NCBI GenBank assembly: GCA_946183925.1 | Contig: CAMHDS010000008.1 | Location: 1 to 59,884 of the forward strand | DNA: 59,884 nt | Reading direction: 5' to 3' | Source of the DNA: an uncultured Fibrobacter sp. | GTDB lineage: Bacteria > Fibrobacterota > Fibrobacteria > Fibrobacterales > Fibrobacteraceae | Shown here: positions 43,958 through 54,027 of the stretch, piece by piece | Layout: each line of letters begins with the position of its first letter | Numbering within the stretch: position 1 is the stretch's first letter | Notes under the pieces: generated by a model | The model's database searches: none | What the model was told of the DNA's origin: nothing | What the model saw: the letters and a program-made list of their open reading frames with translations, nothing else | Made by a program: the position numbers and the translations under genes

Positions 43958-44584
43958 ATGACAGGAGAACTCATTCTAAGATTGCTGATAGCGGGTGTGC
44001 TGGGCGCGGCGATTGGCTTTGAGCGGGAAATCCGGGCCAAGGGCGCGGGGATCCGCACGCATGTGCTGGTGGCCCTGGGCAGCGCCCTTTTCATGATCAT
44101 TTCCCAGTACGGCTTTGCCGGGGCGGAGCGCTTCGACGCTGCCCGGGTGGCTGCACAGGTGGTCTCGGGCATCGGCTTCATCGGCGCGGGCATCATCATC
44201 TTCCAGAAAAACCGCGTGAGCGGGCTCACCACGGCGGCGGGCCTGTGGGTAACGGCTTCCATCGGCCTGGGAGCGGGTTGCGGCCTGTATGCCGTATCGG
44301 CTGTGTGCACCGTTTTCGTGATGGCCATCCTGGAAGCCATGCATTTTATCACCATCGGCCTGGGCGACAAGTATGTGACCGCGGTGCTCTCCTCCACGGA
44401 CCAGCATGTCCTGTCAGAGGCCATCCGCTCCATGGGAAAGAAGGCGGAGCGTTTTTCCCTGACTCGGGCCGACGACCGGATCCGGGCCGAAGTCACCATC
44501 CGTGTGCCGGCCAAAACGTTCCTGGGAGATGTGGCCGACGAGCTCTCCGCCCTTCCTGACGTTCAGCTGGAAAGCTTGGAATAA
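43958..44584 (+). CDS. MgtC/SapB family membrane protein
   Basis: A 208-residue protein: four or five membrane helices with the family block LLIAGVLGAAIGFEREIRAKGAGIRTH at the N-terminus (in parts: GAAIGFERE, GAGIRTHVLVALGSALFM) and VVSGIGFIGAGIIIF, then a soluble ACT-like C-terminal domain of about 70 residues. MgtC proteins act in growth at low magnesium and in virulence in other bacteria; the role here is unknown. I chose ATG 43958, since ATG 43940 would sit only 2 nt from the promoter box. Confidence 0.88.
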   Translation: MTGELILRLLIAGVLGAAIGFEREIRAKGAGIRTHVLVALGSALFMIISQYGFAGAERFDAARVAAQVVSGIGFIGAGIIIFQKNRVSGLTTAAGLWVTASIGLGAGCGLYAVSAVCTVFVMAILEAMHFITIGLGDKYVTAVLSSTDQHVLSEAIRSMGKKAERFSLTRADDRIRAEVTIRVPAKTFLGDVADELSALPDVQLESLE

Positions 44585-44598
44585 GGCCGGGAAATGAC

Positions 44599-44606
44599 TA
44601 TATTTG
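44599..44606 (+). promoter_or_regulatory. Promoter of the DUF3737/C-S lyase pair (TATATTTG)
   Basis: TATATTTG matches the -7 consensus and is 21 nt before ATG 44628. This also argues against the in-frame TTG at 44604 as a start. Confidence 0.65.
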
Positions 44607-44627
44607 CAGATTAATCATTATAACATC

Positions 44628-45479
44628 ATGCAAATCGTCAAAGACCAATATTTTGAGGGGGAGCGTCCTTTCTATACCTGCAGGGACGGGCTGTATCTGG
44701 AGAATGTCGTGATCGGCCCCGGAGAGTCGTCTATCAAGGAAGGTGCGAACATAGAGGCTGTGAGGTGTGAATTCAAGGGAAAATATCCGTTCTGGGAGTG
44801 TGACAACTTCACCGTCCGGGACTGTATCTTCCGGGAAGGCGCCCGCGCCGCCCTGTGGTACACCCGCGGCTGCAAGATGTACGACACCCTCATTGAAGCG
44901 CCCAAGATGTTCCGCCGCATAGAGGATGTGTATCTGGAGAACGTGAAAATCCCTGGCGCCCAGGAAACCTTCTGGGACAGCAAGGACATCAAGCTCCGTA
45001 ATGTCTATACGGCCGACGCCAACTACATTTTCATGCACTGCGAGAACCTGGATATCGACGGCTATGAGCTCCACGGCAACTACTCCTTCCAGTATGTGAA
45101 GAACGCCGTGATCCGCAACGCCAACCTCCAGACCAAGGACGCTTTCTGGGAGAGCGAGAACATGACCATCTACGACTCCGTGATCAACGGGGAGTTCCTG
45201 GCCTGGTACTCCAAGAACCTGCGCCTGGTGCGCTGCCATATCGGCGGAACCCAGCCCCTGTGCTACTGCGAGAACCTGGTGCTGGAAGACTGCACCTTCG
45301 AGCCGGACGCAGACCTGGCCTTCGAGTACAGCAGCGTCACGGCCAAGGTGAACGGGCACATCACCTCCGTGAAGAACCCCCGCTCCGGCCGCATAGAGGC
45401 CGACAGCATCGGGGAGATTATCTTGGACAGCAACATCAAAGCCCCCGGCAACTGCGAAATCGTTACCCGCAATGTATAA
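44628..45479 (+). CDS. DUF3737 family protein (beta-helix-like)
   Basis: A 283-residue protein with a repeating pattern of short strands, such as LYLENVVIGPGESSIKEGA, WECDNFTVRDCIF and ENLVLEDCTF, each turn carrying ENxxxxxC-like steps, as in right-handed beta-helices. DUF3737 proteins have no established activity. There is no signal peptide, so it is probably cytoplasmic. It overlaps the next gene, a PatB-type lyase, by 8 nt, a tight coupling that suggests a shared task. Confidence 0.85.
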   Translation: MQIVKDQYFEGERPFYTCRDGLYLENVVIGPGESSIKEGANIEAVRCEFKGKYPFWECDNFTVRDCIFREGARAALWYTRGCKMYDTLIEAPKMFRRIEDVYLENVKIPGAQETFWDSKDIKLRNVYTADANYIFMHCENLDIDGYELHGNYSFQYVKNAVIRNANLQTKDAFWESENMTIYDSVINGEFLAWYSKNLRLVRCHIGGTQPLCYCENLVLEDCTFEPDADLAFEYSSVTAKVNGHITSVKNPRSGRIEADSIGEIILDSNIKAPGNCEIVTRNV

Positions 45480-46656
45480 TTTCGACCAGATCATAGACCG
45501 CCGCGGCACCGAGAGTGTCAAGTGGGACGAGTTCCCCGGCAAGCTGCCCATGTGGGTGGCCGACATGGACTTCAAGGCCGCGCCCGAAATCCTGGAAGCG
45601 CTGCAGCGCCGCCTGGACCACGGCGTGTTCGGCTATGAACTGGTGCCGGACAGCTATTTTGAGGCCATGGCCCGGTGGTTCCGCGAGCGGCACGGCTGGG
45701 CGGGAATCGGCCGGGAAAACATTGTGCCCACCACCGGGGTTATCGCGGCTTACAGCGCCGCCATCAAGGCCATGACCGTCCCCGGTGACAAAGTGATGGT
45801 GCAAACCCCTTGCTACAACGCCTTTTTCCCTGCCATCCGCAACAACAAGTGCGTGCAGCTGGACCAGCCCCTGCACTACGAAAACGGCACCTACACCATT
45901 GACTGGGAAGACTTCGAGGCCAAGGCGCGGGAAGCCCGGGTGCTGCTGCTGTGCAACCCCCACAACCCCGCCGGCCGCGTCTGGACCCGGGAAGAGCTTA
46001 CCCGCATGGGAGAGATCTGCCTCAGCAGCAATGTGTTCGTGATTTCCGACGAAATCCACTGCGAGCTCACTTATCCCGGCCACGACTACACCCCCTGGGC
46101 CACCCTGGAGGAGCCGCTGGTGCGCAATTCCGTATCCTGCATCTCGCCCACCAAGGCCTTCAACATTGCAGGTATCCAGATTGCCAACATCTTTGCCACA
46201 GACCCGGCCATCCTGAAAAAGATGGACCGCGCCATCAACGACAACGAGTGCTGCGACGTGAACGTGTTCGGCGTTACCGCCCTTCAGGCCGCCTACAACA
46301 AGGCCGGCGCCTGGCTGGACGAGCTCCGCTCCTACCTGTACCACAACGCCCGCACCGTGTACTGTTTCCTGGAAGACGAAATCCCCCAGCTGTCGGCCCT
46401 TCCCCTGGAAGGCACCTATCTGATGTGGCTGGACTGCCGTGGCCTGCTGTGCCCGGGAGAGCCGCTGGAAGGCTTCAGCGAGCGTTTCGCCGCCCATCTG
46501 CAGGCACAGGGCCTGGTCCTGAGCACCGGCACCATCTACGGCGCGGCTGGGGAGGGCTTCGAACGCCTGAACATCGCCTGTCCCCGCACCACCCTCCTGG
46601 AGGGGCTCAAACGCCTGAAACAGGCGGCCGATTCCTATCGATTCACTAAATCCTAA
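45472..46656 (+). CDS. MalY/PatB family PLP-dependent C-S lyase (aminotransferase fold)
   Basis: A 394-residue fold-type I PLP enzyme, most like cystathionine beta-lyase PatB/MalY, which cleaves cystathionine or cysteine conjugates. LPMWVADMDFKAAPEI at residues 24-40 is the family hallmark; CNPHNPAGRVW, SDEIHCELTYPG and Lys228 in SPTKAFNIAG (PLP lysine) complete the active site. Length is standard. Confidence 0.92.
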   Translation: MYNFDQIIDRRGTESVKWDEFPGKLPMWVADMDFKAAPEILEALQRRLDHGVFGYELVPDSYFEAMARWFRERHGWAGIGRENIVPTTGVIAAYSAAIKAMTVPGDKVMVQTPCYNAFFPAIRNNKCVQLDQPLHYENGTYTIDWEDFEAKAREARVLLLCNPHNPAGRVWTREELTRMGEICLSSNVFVISDEIHCELTYPGHDYTPWATLEEPLVRNSVSCISPTKAFNIAGIQIANIFATDPAILKKMDRAINDNECCDVNVFGVTALQAAYNKAGAWLDELRSYLYHNARTVYCFLEDEIPQLSALPLEGTYLMWLDCRGLLCPGEPLEGFSERFAAHLQAQGLVLSTGTIYGAAGEGFERLNIACPRTTLLEGLKRLKQAADSYRFTKS

Positions 46657-46660
46657 CGAT

Positions 46661-49600
46661 ATGCTTACACTTCACGCACGCAAAGCGGTGGGGCTGGTGG
46701 TAACCGGCTTCCTGCTCCTGATGGCATCCTGCGCGCCCAAGCAGGACAAGGCGCAAAGCCCGGACACGGCTTTCGCCCAGTACATCAAGGCGTACACCGG
46801 CGGCATCGTGGCCGACGACGCCGTAATCCGTGTAGATTTCACCGGCGACATCCCCGAGGCTGCCCGCCTATCCGACGGCCTGTTCTCCTTCAGCCCCTCG
46901 GTGAAGGGAGCCATCCGGTGGAATTCCCCGTCCTCCGTCTCCTTCGTCCCTGAGGAAGGCGCCCTCAAAGTGGGGCAGGATTACGCCGTAAGCGTAGCCC
47001 TGGACAAGATTTCCGACATTCCGGAGGACAATCTGAAGCAGTTCAACTTCGGCTTCACCGTCAAGGGCCGTGACGCCTCCCGGGCCCAGGAAGAACCCCT
47101 GGAACCCGACAACGGAAGGGCTTTCCGGGTGGTGAAAGTGAAAGAGGTGATGGGGGATACGCCCAGTATCGATGTGGTCTTCAGCAAGGCGCCCGTCAAC
47201 GCAACGCTGCGGGGCCTGGTAGAGCTGGAAGGTGCCGCCCGCAGCTATGTCCAGGTGCAGGATTCCCTGCTCCGCGTGTTCTTCGAGAACCGCAAGGGAG
47301 ACCTCACCCTCACCCTGGACAAGTCCCTGAAGAGCGCCGCGGGTGAAACCCTGGGAGACGCTTTCGTGCGCACCTTCGCCCGTACGGAGGAATTCCCGGC
47401 CGTGGAGATTCCCCTGAAGGGCAACATCCTTCCGGACAAGTCCAACCTGATTCTGCCCTTCAAGGCCGTGAACCTGAGCGCCGTGGAGGTACGCGTGGTG
47501 AAGATTTACGAGAAAAACGTGCTCATGTACCTGCAGGACAACGAGCTGGGCGAGGAAAGCAGCCTGCGCCGCAGCGGCCGTCTGGTGTACAGGGGAGACG
47601 TGCCCCTGGATGCCTCCAAGAACCTGCACCAGTGGAACGAGCACAGCATAGACCTGAGCAACATGGTCAAGAAGGAGCCCGGCGCCATCTACAGGATCCG
47701 CCTGAGCTTCCGCATGGACCAGTCGCTCTATGGCGGCAAGGAGCCGCTCCGTACCCTGGGCGGTCCGAGTGGCGCTCCTACCAAGGAAGACGACGATGTC
47801 TGGGACACCCAGAGCGCCTATTACTGGGACAACGACTACGACTGGGAAAACTACGACTGGGACGAGGCCTCGGATCCCACGAAGCCTTCTTTCTATATGG
47901 ATTCCGACCGCTTCCCGTCCGTGCAGCTGCTGGCATCGGATATCGGCCTGATGGCCGAATATGCCGACGGGGACAAGCTGTGGCTGGCCGCGACGGATCT
48001 GCTGAGCGCCAAGCCCATTTCCGGACTTAGCCTGGAAGTGTTTGATTATCAGCTTCAGAGCATCGCCACCGTGAAAACGGACGGCAAAGGCCTGGCAGAG
48101 GTGACCCTGCCGCACAAGCCCTTTGCGGTTGTGGCACGCAGCGGCGGCTCGGTGGGCTACCTGAAGATTTCCAGCGGGGCGGAACGCTCCCTGAGCCGTT
48201 TCGACGTGGGCGGCGAGGTGCTCCAGCAGGGCATCAAGTCCTACATCTACGGCGAGCGCGGCGTATGGCGCCCCGGCGACACCCTCCACGTGACCATGCT
48301 CCTGTCCGACAAGGGCAAGAACCTGCCGGAAGGCCACCCGGCCACGCTGGAGCTCTACACCCCGGAAGGCCAGTTCTATACCCGGATGGTCCGCTCCGGC
48401 AAGGACGGCTTCTTCAGCTACGACATCCCCACCAAGGCCGACGATCCCACCGGCTACTGGAACGCTTACTTCAAGGTGGGCGGCAACACCTTCCACAAGG
48501 TGCTGCACGTAGAGACCGTGAAACCCAACCGTCTGAAGATCAATACCCGCTATGCCTCCGTCCTCAATGCAGGGGAGCGCATCACCGTGCGCACCGCGGC
48601 TGACTGGCTCGCTGGCGGCGTGGCGGCCGACATGCCCGTCCGGGCGGAGATGACCCTGAGGAAGACCTCCGGCTCGCCGTTCGCCGGGTTCGAGAAATAC
48701 ACCTTCAACGACCCTTCGTCCAACTTTACCAGCGCGGAATACACCCTCTATAATTCCAAGCTCTCTTCCAGCGGAGAGGCCTCCGTCCAGGTGGATCTTC
48801 CTGCGGCGGAAGGGGCTCCGGGCATGCTCAGCGCCTTCATCGTCACATCCGTGATGGAGGCCGGCGGCGACGAAAGCTTCACCACCGAGACGCTTCCGTA
48901 CTCCCCGTACAGCTCTTATGTGGGCATCAAGCTGCCCGAAACCAGTAATTACTACCTGGAAACCGACAAGGACCAGACCGTGAGCCTGGCCGTGGTAGAT
49001 GCCAGCGGCAAGCGCGTGCGTGGCCACAAGGTGGAATACGCCGTGTTCAAGGTGGGCTGGAACTGGTGGTGGGACAACCCCGGCGGAGATTTGGATTCCT
49101 ATGTGAACGGCAATTCCGTGACCAAACTCTCCGGCGGAACCGTAACCAGCAGTGCCGACAAAGACGCCACCTTCGTAATGAGGGAAGAGTATCCTGCCTG
49201 GGGACGCTACCTGGTGCTGGCGCGTGATATGACCAGCGGCCACGTCTCCGGACAGCTGTTCAGCTTCGACTGGCCTGAAACCCGCGGCCGTGGCGGACGC
49301 AAGGACCCCGAGTCCCTGACCATGCTTACCTTCTCCGTGGACAAGCCGTCCTACAAGGCCGGTGAAAAGGCTACCATTTATATCCCTGCCGCTCCGGGCG
49401 GCCAAGCCCTGGTGTCCCTGGAGAACGCCAGCGGCGTGCTTCGCCGCGAATGGGTGTCCACCTCCGACAAGGATACGCCTTACAAGTTCGACATCCAGCC
49501 GGAGATGGCTCCGAACTTCTATGTCCACGTAACCCTGCTGCAGCCCTACGGCTCCACGGTGAACGATCTCCCGCTGCGCCTGTACGGCGTACAGCGCGTG

Positions 49601-51835
49601 AAGGTGGAGAACCCCGAGTCTCACTTGCAGCCTGTAATCAGCATCCCCGATGTCCTGCATCCGGACGAGTCCTTCACCGTGAAGGTTTCCGAGAAGAGCG
49701 GCAAGCCCATGACCTACACCCTGGCCATCGTGGACGAGGGCCTGCTGGACCTCACCGCCTTCAAGACCCCCAATCCCTGGGATGCCATGTACAAGGACGA
49801 GGCCCTGGGCGTGAAGACCTGGGACCTGTACGACAAGGTGATCGGCGCATTCAGCGGCCGGTTCTCCCCGCTTGCCGCCATCGGCGGTGACGAGGCCAAC
49901 GTGGTGGCCGCCCGCAAGGACAACCGCTTCAACCCGGTGGTCCTGTTCCAGCAGCCCCGCACCCTGGCCAAGGGCACGGACGAGGTCAAACTCAAGCTCC
50001 CGCAGTACGTGGGCAGTGTCCGCGTGATGGTGGTGGCCGGCCATGACGGCGCCTACGGCAACGCGGAAGCCACCGTGCCGGTCCAGAGCCCGCTGATGGT
50101 GGTGACCACCCTGCCGCGCATCCTGGGCACCGGTGAGGAGACCGTCGTTCCGGTGAACGTGTTCGCCATGGAAGATGCCGTCAAGAGCGCCAACGTGAAG
50201 CTGAGCGTGGACGGCCCCGTAGAAATCGTCGGCAACAGCAGCCTTACGGCCCAGTTCCCCGAGAAGGGAGACCAGCTGGTGCGCTTTGCCCTCAAAGCCA
50301 CCGGTGAAGGCGTGGCCCACATCACGGTAGATGCCTCCGGCGCCGGCCATAAGGCCACGGAGACCATCGCCCTCACCGTCCGCAATCCCCATTCAGAGAT
50401 AGCCAGCGTGCAGCGCTTCACCCTTCAGGCCGGGGCTTCCCAGAGCCTGAACGCCGGCGAGAGCGCCACCCTCCAGCTGGCCGGATTCCCGGCCCTGGAT
50501 GCCCGCAGCCTGTATCTGTCCATGCGGGACTACGCCTACGACTGCTCCGAGCAGCTCTCCTCCAAGGGCCTTACCATGCTTCACCTGATGCCTCTGCTAT
50601 CAGAGGCCGATGCCGCAGAGGCCAAGACCCTGATCCCGGACATCATCGCCAAACTCTACGCCCGTCAGACCTCCGACGGCGGCTTCGCCTACTGGAGCGG
50701 CAGCAAACAGGCCGACACCTGGGTAACCTCCATGGCCGGCGAATTCCTGAACGAGGCTTCCAAGGCCGGCTTCGAGGTGAACAAGGGCGTGCTCAAGAGC
50801 TGGGAAGGCTTCCAGAAGAAGATGTCCCAGGCCTACCGCATTGCCGGCAACAACGCCTTCTCGCATCTGGACGAGTGCTACCGCCTGTACACCATGGCCG
50901 CTACCGGCAATGCCAATGTGTCGGCCATGAACCGTCTTCGCGAGGCCGAGGGTATCGGCGACCGCGCCAAGTGGATGCTTGCCAGCGCCTACGCCCTCTC
51001 CGGCAAGGCCAAGATTGCCGAAGCCCTGGTAGACGAGGTGAGCACCGAATTCCCGGAATATCTGCCTTACAACCTTACCTACGGCACATCCTTCCGTGAC
51101 AAGATGGTGGCCCTGGAAGCCCTGGCCCTTACCGGCCGGCTTACCGCTGCGCTGCCTCTCGCCCAGGAGGCTGTCGGCCAGATGGATTGGCTATCCACCC
51201 AGGAGACCGCCTTTGCAGCCATCGCTTATCACCGGCTGCACGACAAACTGGGAACATCGGCCATCCAGGCTTCCGTGAACGGCAGCAATGTGGCTTCTAC
51301 GGGTTCCGTGGCCACTGTACCCGCCTCCGGTGCCATTACGGTGAAGAACAATGCCGACGGTCCGCTGTACGGATCGCTGGTGTCCATCTCCCGTCCCGCT
51401 GCCGGCGCCGTTGTCCCGGCCCGTTCCAACGGACTGCGTCTGGAAGTGAGCTATAAGGATGAGAAAGGCCGCAGCGTGAATCCCGCTTCCCTGGCGCAGG
51501 GCACCCGCTTCAGCGCCAGCGTGAAGGTGCTCAATGCCACGCAGGGAGACCTGGAGAACCTGGCCCTGGGCCTTTGCATCCCTTCCGGCTGGGAAATCCA
51601 GAACGACCGTCTCACGGGCGGCGAGGATGCCGGCGGATACGACCACAAAGACATCCGCGACGACCGGGTGAACTGGTTCTTCGCCCTGCCCGCCGGCAAG
51701 GCCAAGACCTTCACCGTGCAGCTGCGGGCCGCTTATGAGGGCACCTACACCCTCCCGGCCATCGTCTGCGAAGCCATGTACCAGCGGGGTATCAACGCCT
51801 CTACCGCCTCCGGGTCGGCCGTGGTAAACAGATAG
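46661..51835 (+). CDS. Alpha-2-macroglobulin family lipoprotein
   Basis: A 1724-residue periplasmic lipoprotein (lipobox MASC, Cys24) of the bacterial A2M family, thought to trap foreign proteases. MG-type beta-sandwich domains fill the first 1200 residues, including the YGERGVWRPGDTLHVTMLL block near residue 530. The thioester site is present as CSEQ with Cys1295, but the residue before it is Asp where the common form has Gly (DCSEQ instead of GCxEQ). The helical thioester domain follows (SDGGFAYWSG). The next gene is PbpC, and this pairing is known from E. coli (yfhM-pbpC). A 1174-residue frame on the other strand is a shadow. Confidence 0.92.
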   Translation: MLTLHARKAVGLVVTGFLLLMASCAPKQDKAQSPDTAFAQYIKAYTGGIVADDAVIRVDFTGDIPEAARLSDGLFSFSPSVKGAIRWNSPSSVSFVPEEGALKVGQDYAVSVALDKISDIPEDNLKQFNFGFTVKGRDASRAQEEPLEPDNGRAFRVVKVKEVMGDTPSIDVVFSKAPVNATLRGLVELEGAARSYVQVQDSLLRVFFENRKGDLTLTLDKSLKSAAGETLGDAFVRTFARTEEFPAVEIPLKGNILPDKSNLILPFKAVNLSAVEVRVVKIYEKNVLMYLQDNELGEESSLRRSGRLVYRGDVPLDASKNLHQWNEHSIDLSNMVKKEPGAIYRIRLSFRMDQSLYGGKEPLRTLGGPSGAPTKEDDDVWDTQSAYYWDNDYDWENYDWDEASDPTKPSFYMDSDRFPSVQLLASDIGLMAEYADGDKLWLAATDLLSAKPISGLSLEVFDYQLQSIATVKTDGKGLAEVTLPHKPFAVVARSGGSVGYLKISSGAERSLSRFDVGGEVLQQGIKSYIYGERGVWRPGDTLHVTMLLSDKGKNLPEGHPATLELYTPEGQFYTRMVRSGKDGFFSYDIPTKADDPTGYWNAYFKVGGNTFHKVLHVETVKPNRLKINTRYASVLNAGERITVRTAADWLAGGVAADMPVRAEMTLRKTSGSPFAGFEKYTFNDPSSNFTSAEYTLYNSKLSSSGEASVQVDLPAAEGAPGMLSAFIVTSVMEAGGDESFTTETLPYSPYSSYVGIKLPETSNYYLETDKDQTVSLAVVDASGKRVRGHKVEYAVFKVGWNWWWDNPGGDLDSYVNGNSVTKLSGGTVTSSADKDATFVMREEYPAWGRYLVLARDMTSGHVSGQLFSFDWPETRGRGGRKDPESLTMLTFSVDKPSYKAGEKATIYIPAAPGGQALVSLENASGVLRREWVSTSDKDTPYKFDIQPEMAPNFYVHVTLLQPYGSTVNDLPLRLYGVQRVKVENPESHLQPVISIPDVLHPDESFTVKVSEKSGKPMTYTLAIVDEGLLDLTAFKTPNPWDAMYKDEALGVKTWDLYDKVIGAFSGRFSPLAAIGGDEANVVAARKDNRFNPVVLFQQPRTLAKGTDEVKLKLPQYVGSVRVMVVAGHDGAYGNAEATVPVQSPLMVVTTLPRILGTGEETVVPVNVFAMEDAVKSANVKLSVDGPVEIVGNSSLTAQFPEKGDQLVRFALKATGEGVAHITVDASGAGHKATETIALTVRNPHSEIASVQRFTLQAGASQSLNAGESATLQLAGFPALDARSLYLSMRDYAYDCSEQLSSKGLTMLHLMPLLSEADAAEAKTLIPDIIAKLYARQTSDGGFAYWSGSKQADTWVTSMAGEFLNEASKAGFEVNKGVLKSWEGFQKKMSQAYRIAGNNAFSHLDECYRLYTMAATGNANVSAMNRLREAEGIGDRAKWMLASAYALSGKAKIAEALVDEVSTEFPEYLPYNLTYGTSFRDKMVALEALALTGRLTAALPLAQEAVGQMDWLSTQETAFAAIAYHRLHDKLGTSAIQASVNGSNVASTGSVATVPASGAITVKNNADGPLYGSLVSISRPAAGAVVPARSNGLRLEVSYKDEKGRSVNPASLAQGTRFSASVKVLNATQGDLENLALGLCIPSGWEIQNDRLTGGEDAGGYDHKDIRDDRVNWFFALPAGKAKTFTVQLRAAYEGTYTLPAIVCEAMYQRGINASTASGSAVVNR

Positions 51836-51837
51836 CG

Positions 51838-54027
51838 TTGAAGCAAAAGCCAAAAATATTATTAGGCAGCCTGGCAGGAGTGCTCCTGCTGGGCTACCTT
51901 TTTTGCCTGCCCCGGAACCTGTTCCGGAACGTTCCCTGTTCCACCGTGGTGTATTCGGCCGAGGGAGAACTGCTGGGCGCCCGGATCGCGGAAGACCAGC
52001 AGTGGCGCTTCCCGCCCTGCGACACGGTGCCGGACCGCTATGCCAAGGCGGTGATCCGTTTCGAGGACCGGCATTTCTGGTGGCACCCGGGCGTGAATCC
52101 GGTGTCGCTGGTGCGGGCGCTCGTGGACAATATCCGCTCCGGCCATGTGGTGAGCGGAGGGAGCACCCTTACCATGCAGGTGATCCGCATTTCCCGCGGC
52201 CGGGAGCGTACGCTGTGGCAGAAACTGATCGAGGCCGTGCAGGCTACCCGGCTGGAACTGCGCTACTCCAAACGGAAAATCCTGGCCCTGTATGCGTCCT
52301 ATGCCCCTTTCGGCGGCAATGTGGTGGGGCTGGAGGCGGCGGCCTGGCGCTACTTCGGCCGCCCGGCCGGCGAACTGTCCTGGGGAGAGGCCGCCACCCT
52401 GGCTGTGCTCCCCAATGCGCCTGCCTCCATGCATCCGGGAAAGAACCGGGATGCGCTGCTTGAGAAGCGGAACCGCCTGCTGGAGCACCTGTATCAGCAC
52501 GGAGAGATGGACGCGGACTCCTATGAGGCGGCCTTGTCGGAACCCCTTCCGGAAGAGCCGCTGCCCCTGCCTTCCCTGGCTTCGCATTACGTGGAGTCCT
52601 GTCCCAAAGGGGAGCAGACCCGTACGACACTCCGCTACGGCATGCAGAAGAGCGTGGAGGCCGCCGTGGACCGCCGCTCCGACGAACTTGCGCGTGAAGG
52701 GGTGGGGGATATGGCCGCCGTGGTGATGGACAACCGTACGGGCGAGGTCGTGGCCTATGTGGGGAATGCCTCTTCCGGGCGGGAAAGGCCCGGGTCCCAG
52801 GTGGACATTGCTGCGTCGGCCCGCTCTACGGGGAGTATTCTCAAGCCTTTCCTTTTTGCGGCGGCGCTGCAGGACGGTTTCATCCTGCCGCAGACGCTGC
52901 TTCCGGACATCCCGGTGAACATGGGCGGGTTTGCCCCGCAGAATTTCGACCGGCAGTTCTACGGTGCCGTCCATGCCTCCGAGGCCCTGGCCCGCTCGCT
53001 CAATGTGCCGGCGGTGTTCCTGCTGCGCACCTACGGGGTCCCGCGTTTCCATGAGCTGCTGCAGCGCTGCGGACTTACCACGCTGGGGCAGGATGCCTCC
53101 CATTATGGCCTGTCGCTCATCCTGGGCGGCGGCGAGGGTCGGCTTACGGAGATTACGGCCGCCTATTCCGCCCTGGTTCGCAGCTATATGGGTTGGGAGG
53201 ATGGCCGGTCGGGGAGGAAATCGGCCCGGAATGCGCCGGCGTGGGACCGGGTGGCGCTGTGGTACACTTTCGAGGCCCTGAAAGAGGTGAATCGGCCCGA
53301 CGAGCTGGACTGGCGGCTGATAACGTCGGTGCGACGGGCGGCATGGAAAACCGGAACCAGTTACGGCTTCCGGGATGCCTGGGCGGTGGGCATGACACCG
53401 GATTACACGATTGGCGTATGGGCCGGAAACGCTGAGGGACAAGGAGTTCCGGGACTTACCGGAGCCCGTGCGGCTGGCCCCGTGATGTTCGATATCCTGA
53501 ACCTTTTGCCGGAGAGCGGCCGCTGGTTCCCCGAACCCGGCCCCGACGAAGGCGTATGGGCCGATGTCTGCCCTTCTTCCGGGCACCTGGCCGGCCCCGA
53601 CTGTCCGGAAACGGTGTCCATGCTCCTGCCTCAGGCGTGCCTGGAGAGCGATCCTTGCCCGTACCATGCCGACGGCGTTTTCACCCTGACCCCGGCCATG
53701 GAATGGTACTACAAGCCGCATCACCCGGAATATACCGGGGCCGTGAAGTCCACGTCAACCGCCCTGATGGAGTTCATCTATCCTTCCGGCGGCACCACCC
53801 TGTACCTGCCCCGCCAGCTGGACGGCTCCGTGCAGGGTGCCGTGTTCCGCCTGGCACACCGCAAGAGCGACGCCACGGTATGGTGGCATCTGGATCAGAC
53901 TTACGTGGGGGAAACCCGTTTCATCCATGAGCTGCGCCTGGCCCCGTCCGTGGGCAAGCACAGCCTCACCTGCGTGGATGCCGACGGAAACAGCGTCTCC
54001 GTGGGCTTCACCGTAGGCGAAAACTAG
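51838..54027 (+). CDS. pbpC: Penicillin-binding protein 1C
   Basis: A 729-residue bifunctional peptidoglycan synthase. One membrane anchor (residues 7-24), the GT51 glycosyltransferase domain with RFEDRHFWWHPGV (catalytic Glu76) and GGSTLTMQ, then the transpeptidase domain with Ser333-X-X-Lys336 (SILK), SLN and Lys504-Thr-Gly, and a C-terminal BiPBP_C domain (about residues 640-729). PbpC repairs or adds peptidoglycan and pairs with A2M proteins. The start is TTG 51838, two bases after the A2M stop; no nearby in-frame ATG fits the hydrophobic anchor. Confidence 0.93.
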   Translation: MKQKPKILLGSLAGVLLLGYLFCLPRNLFRNVPCSTVVYSAEGELLGARIAEDQQWRFPPCDTVPDRYAKAVIRFEDRHFWWHPGVNPVSLVRALVDNIRSGHVVSGGSTLTMQVIRISRGRERTLWQKLIEAVQATRLELRYSKRKILALYASYAPFGGNVVGLEAAAWRYFGRPAGELSWGEAATLAVLPNAPASMHPGKNRDALLEKRNRLLEHLYQHGEMDADSYEAALSEPLPEEPLPLPSLASHYVESCPKGEQTRTTLRYGMQKSVEAAVDRRSDELAREGVGDMAAVVMDNRTGEVVAYVGNASSGRERPGSQVDIAASARSTGSILKPFLFAAALQDGFILPQTLLPDIPVNMGGFAPQNFDRQFYGAVHASEALARSLNVPAVFLLRTYGVPRFHELLQRCGLTTLGQDASHYGLSLILGGGEGRLTEITAAYSALVRSYMGWEDGRSGRKSARNAPAWDRVALWYTFEALKEVNRPDELDWRLITSVRRAAWKTGTSYGFRDAWAVGMTPDYTIGVWAGNAEGQGVPGLTGARAAGPVMFDILNLLPESGRWFPEPGPDEGVWADVCPSSGHLAGPDCPETVSMLLPQACLESDPCPYHADGVFTLTPAMEWYYKPHHPEYTGAVKSTSTALMEFIYPSGGTTLYLPRQLDGSVQGAVFRLAHRKSDATVWWHLDQTYVGETRFIHELRLAPSVGKHSLTCVDADGNSVSVGFTVGEN

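Noticed and set aside
46868..50392. A 1174-residue open frame opposite the A2M gene
   Set aside because: Rich in His, Gly and Ala with no domain; a shadow of the A2M codons.
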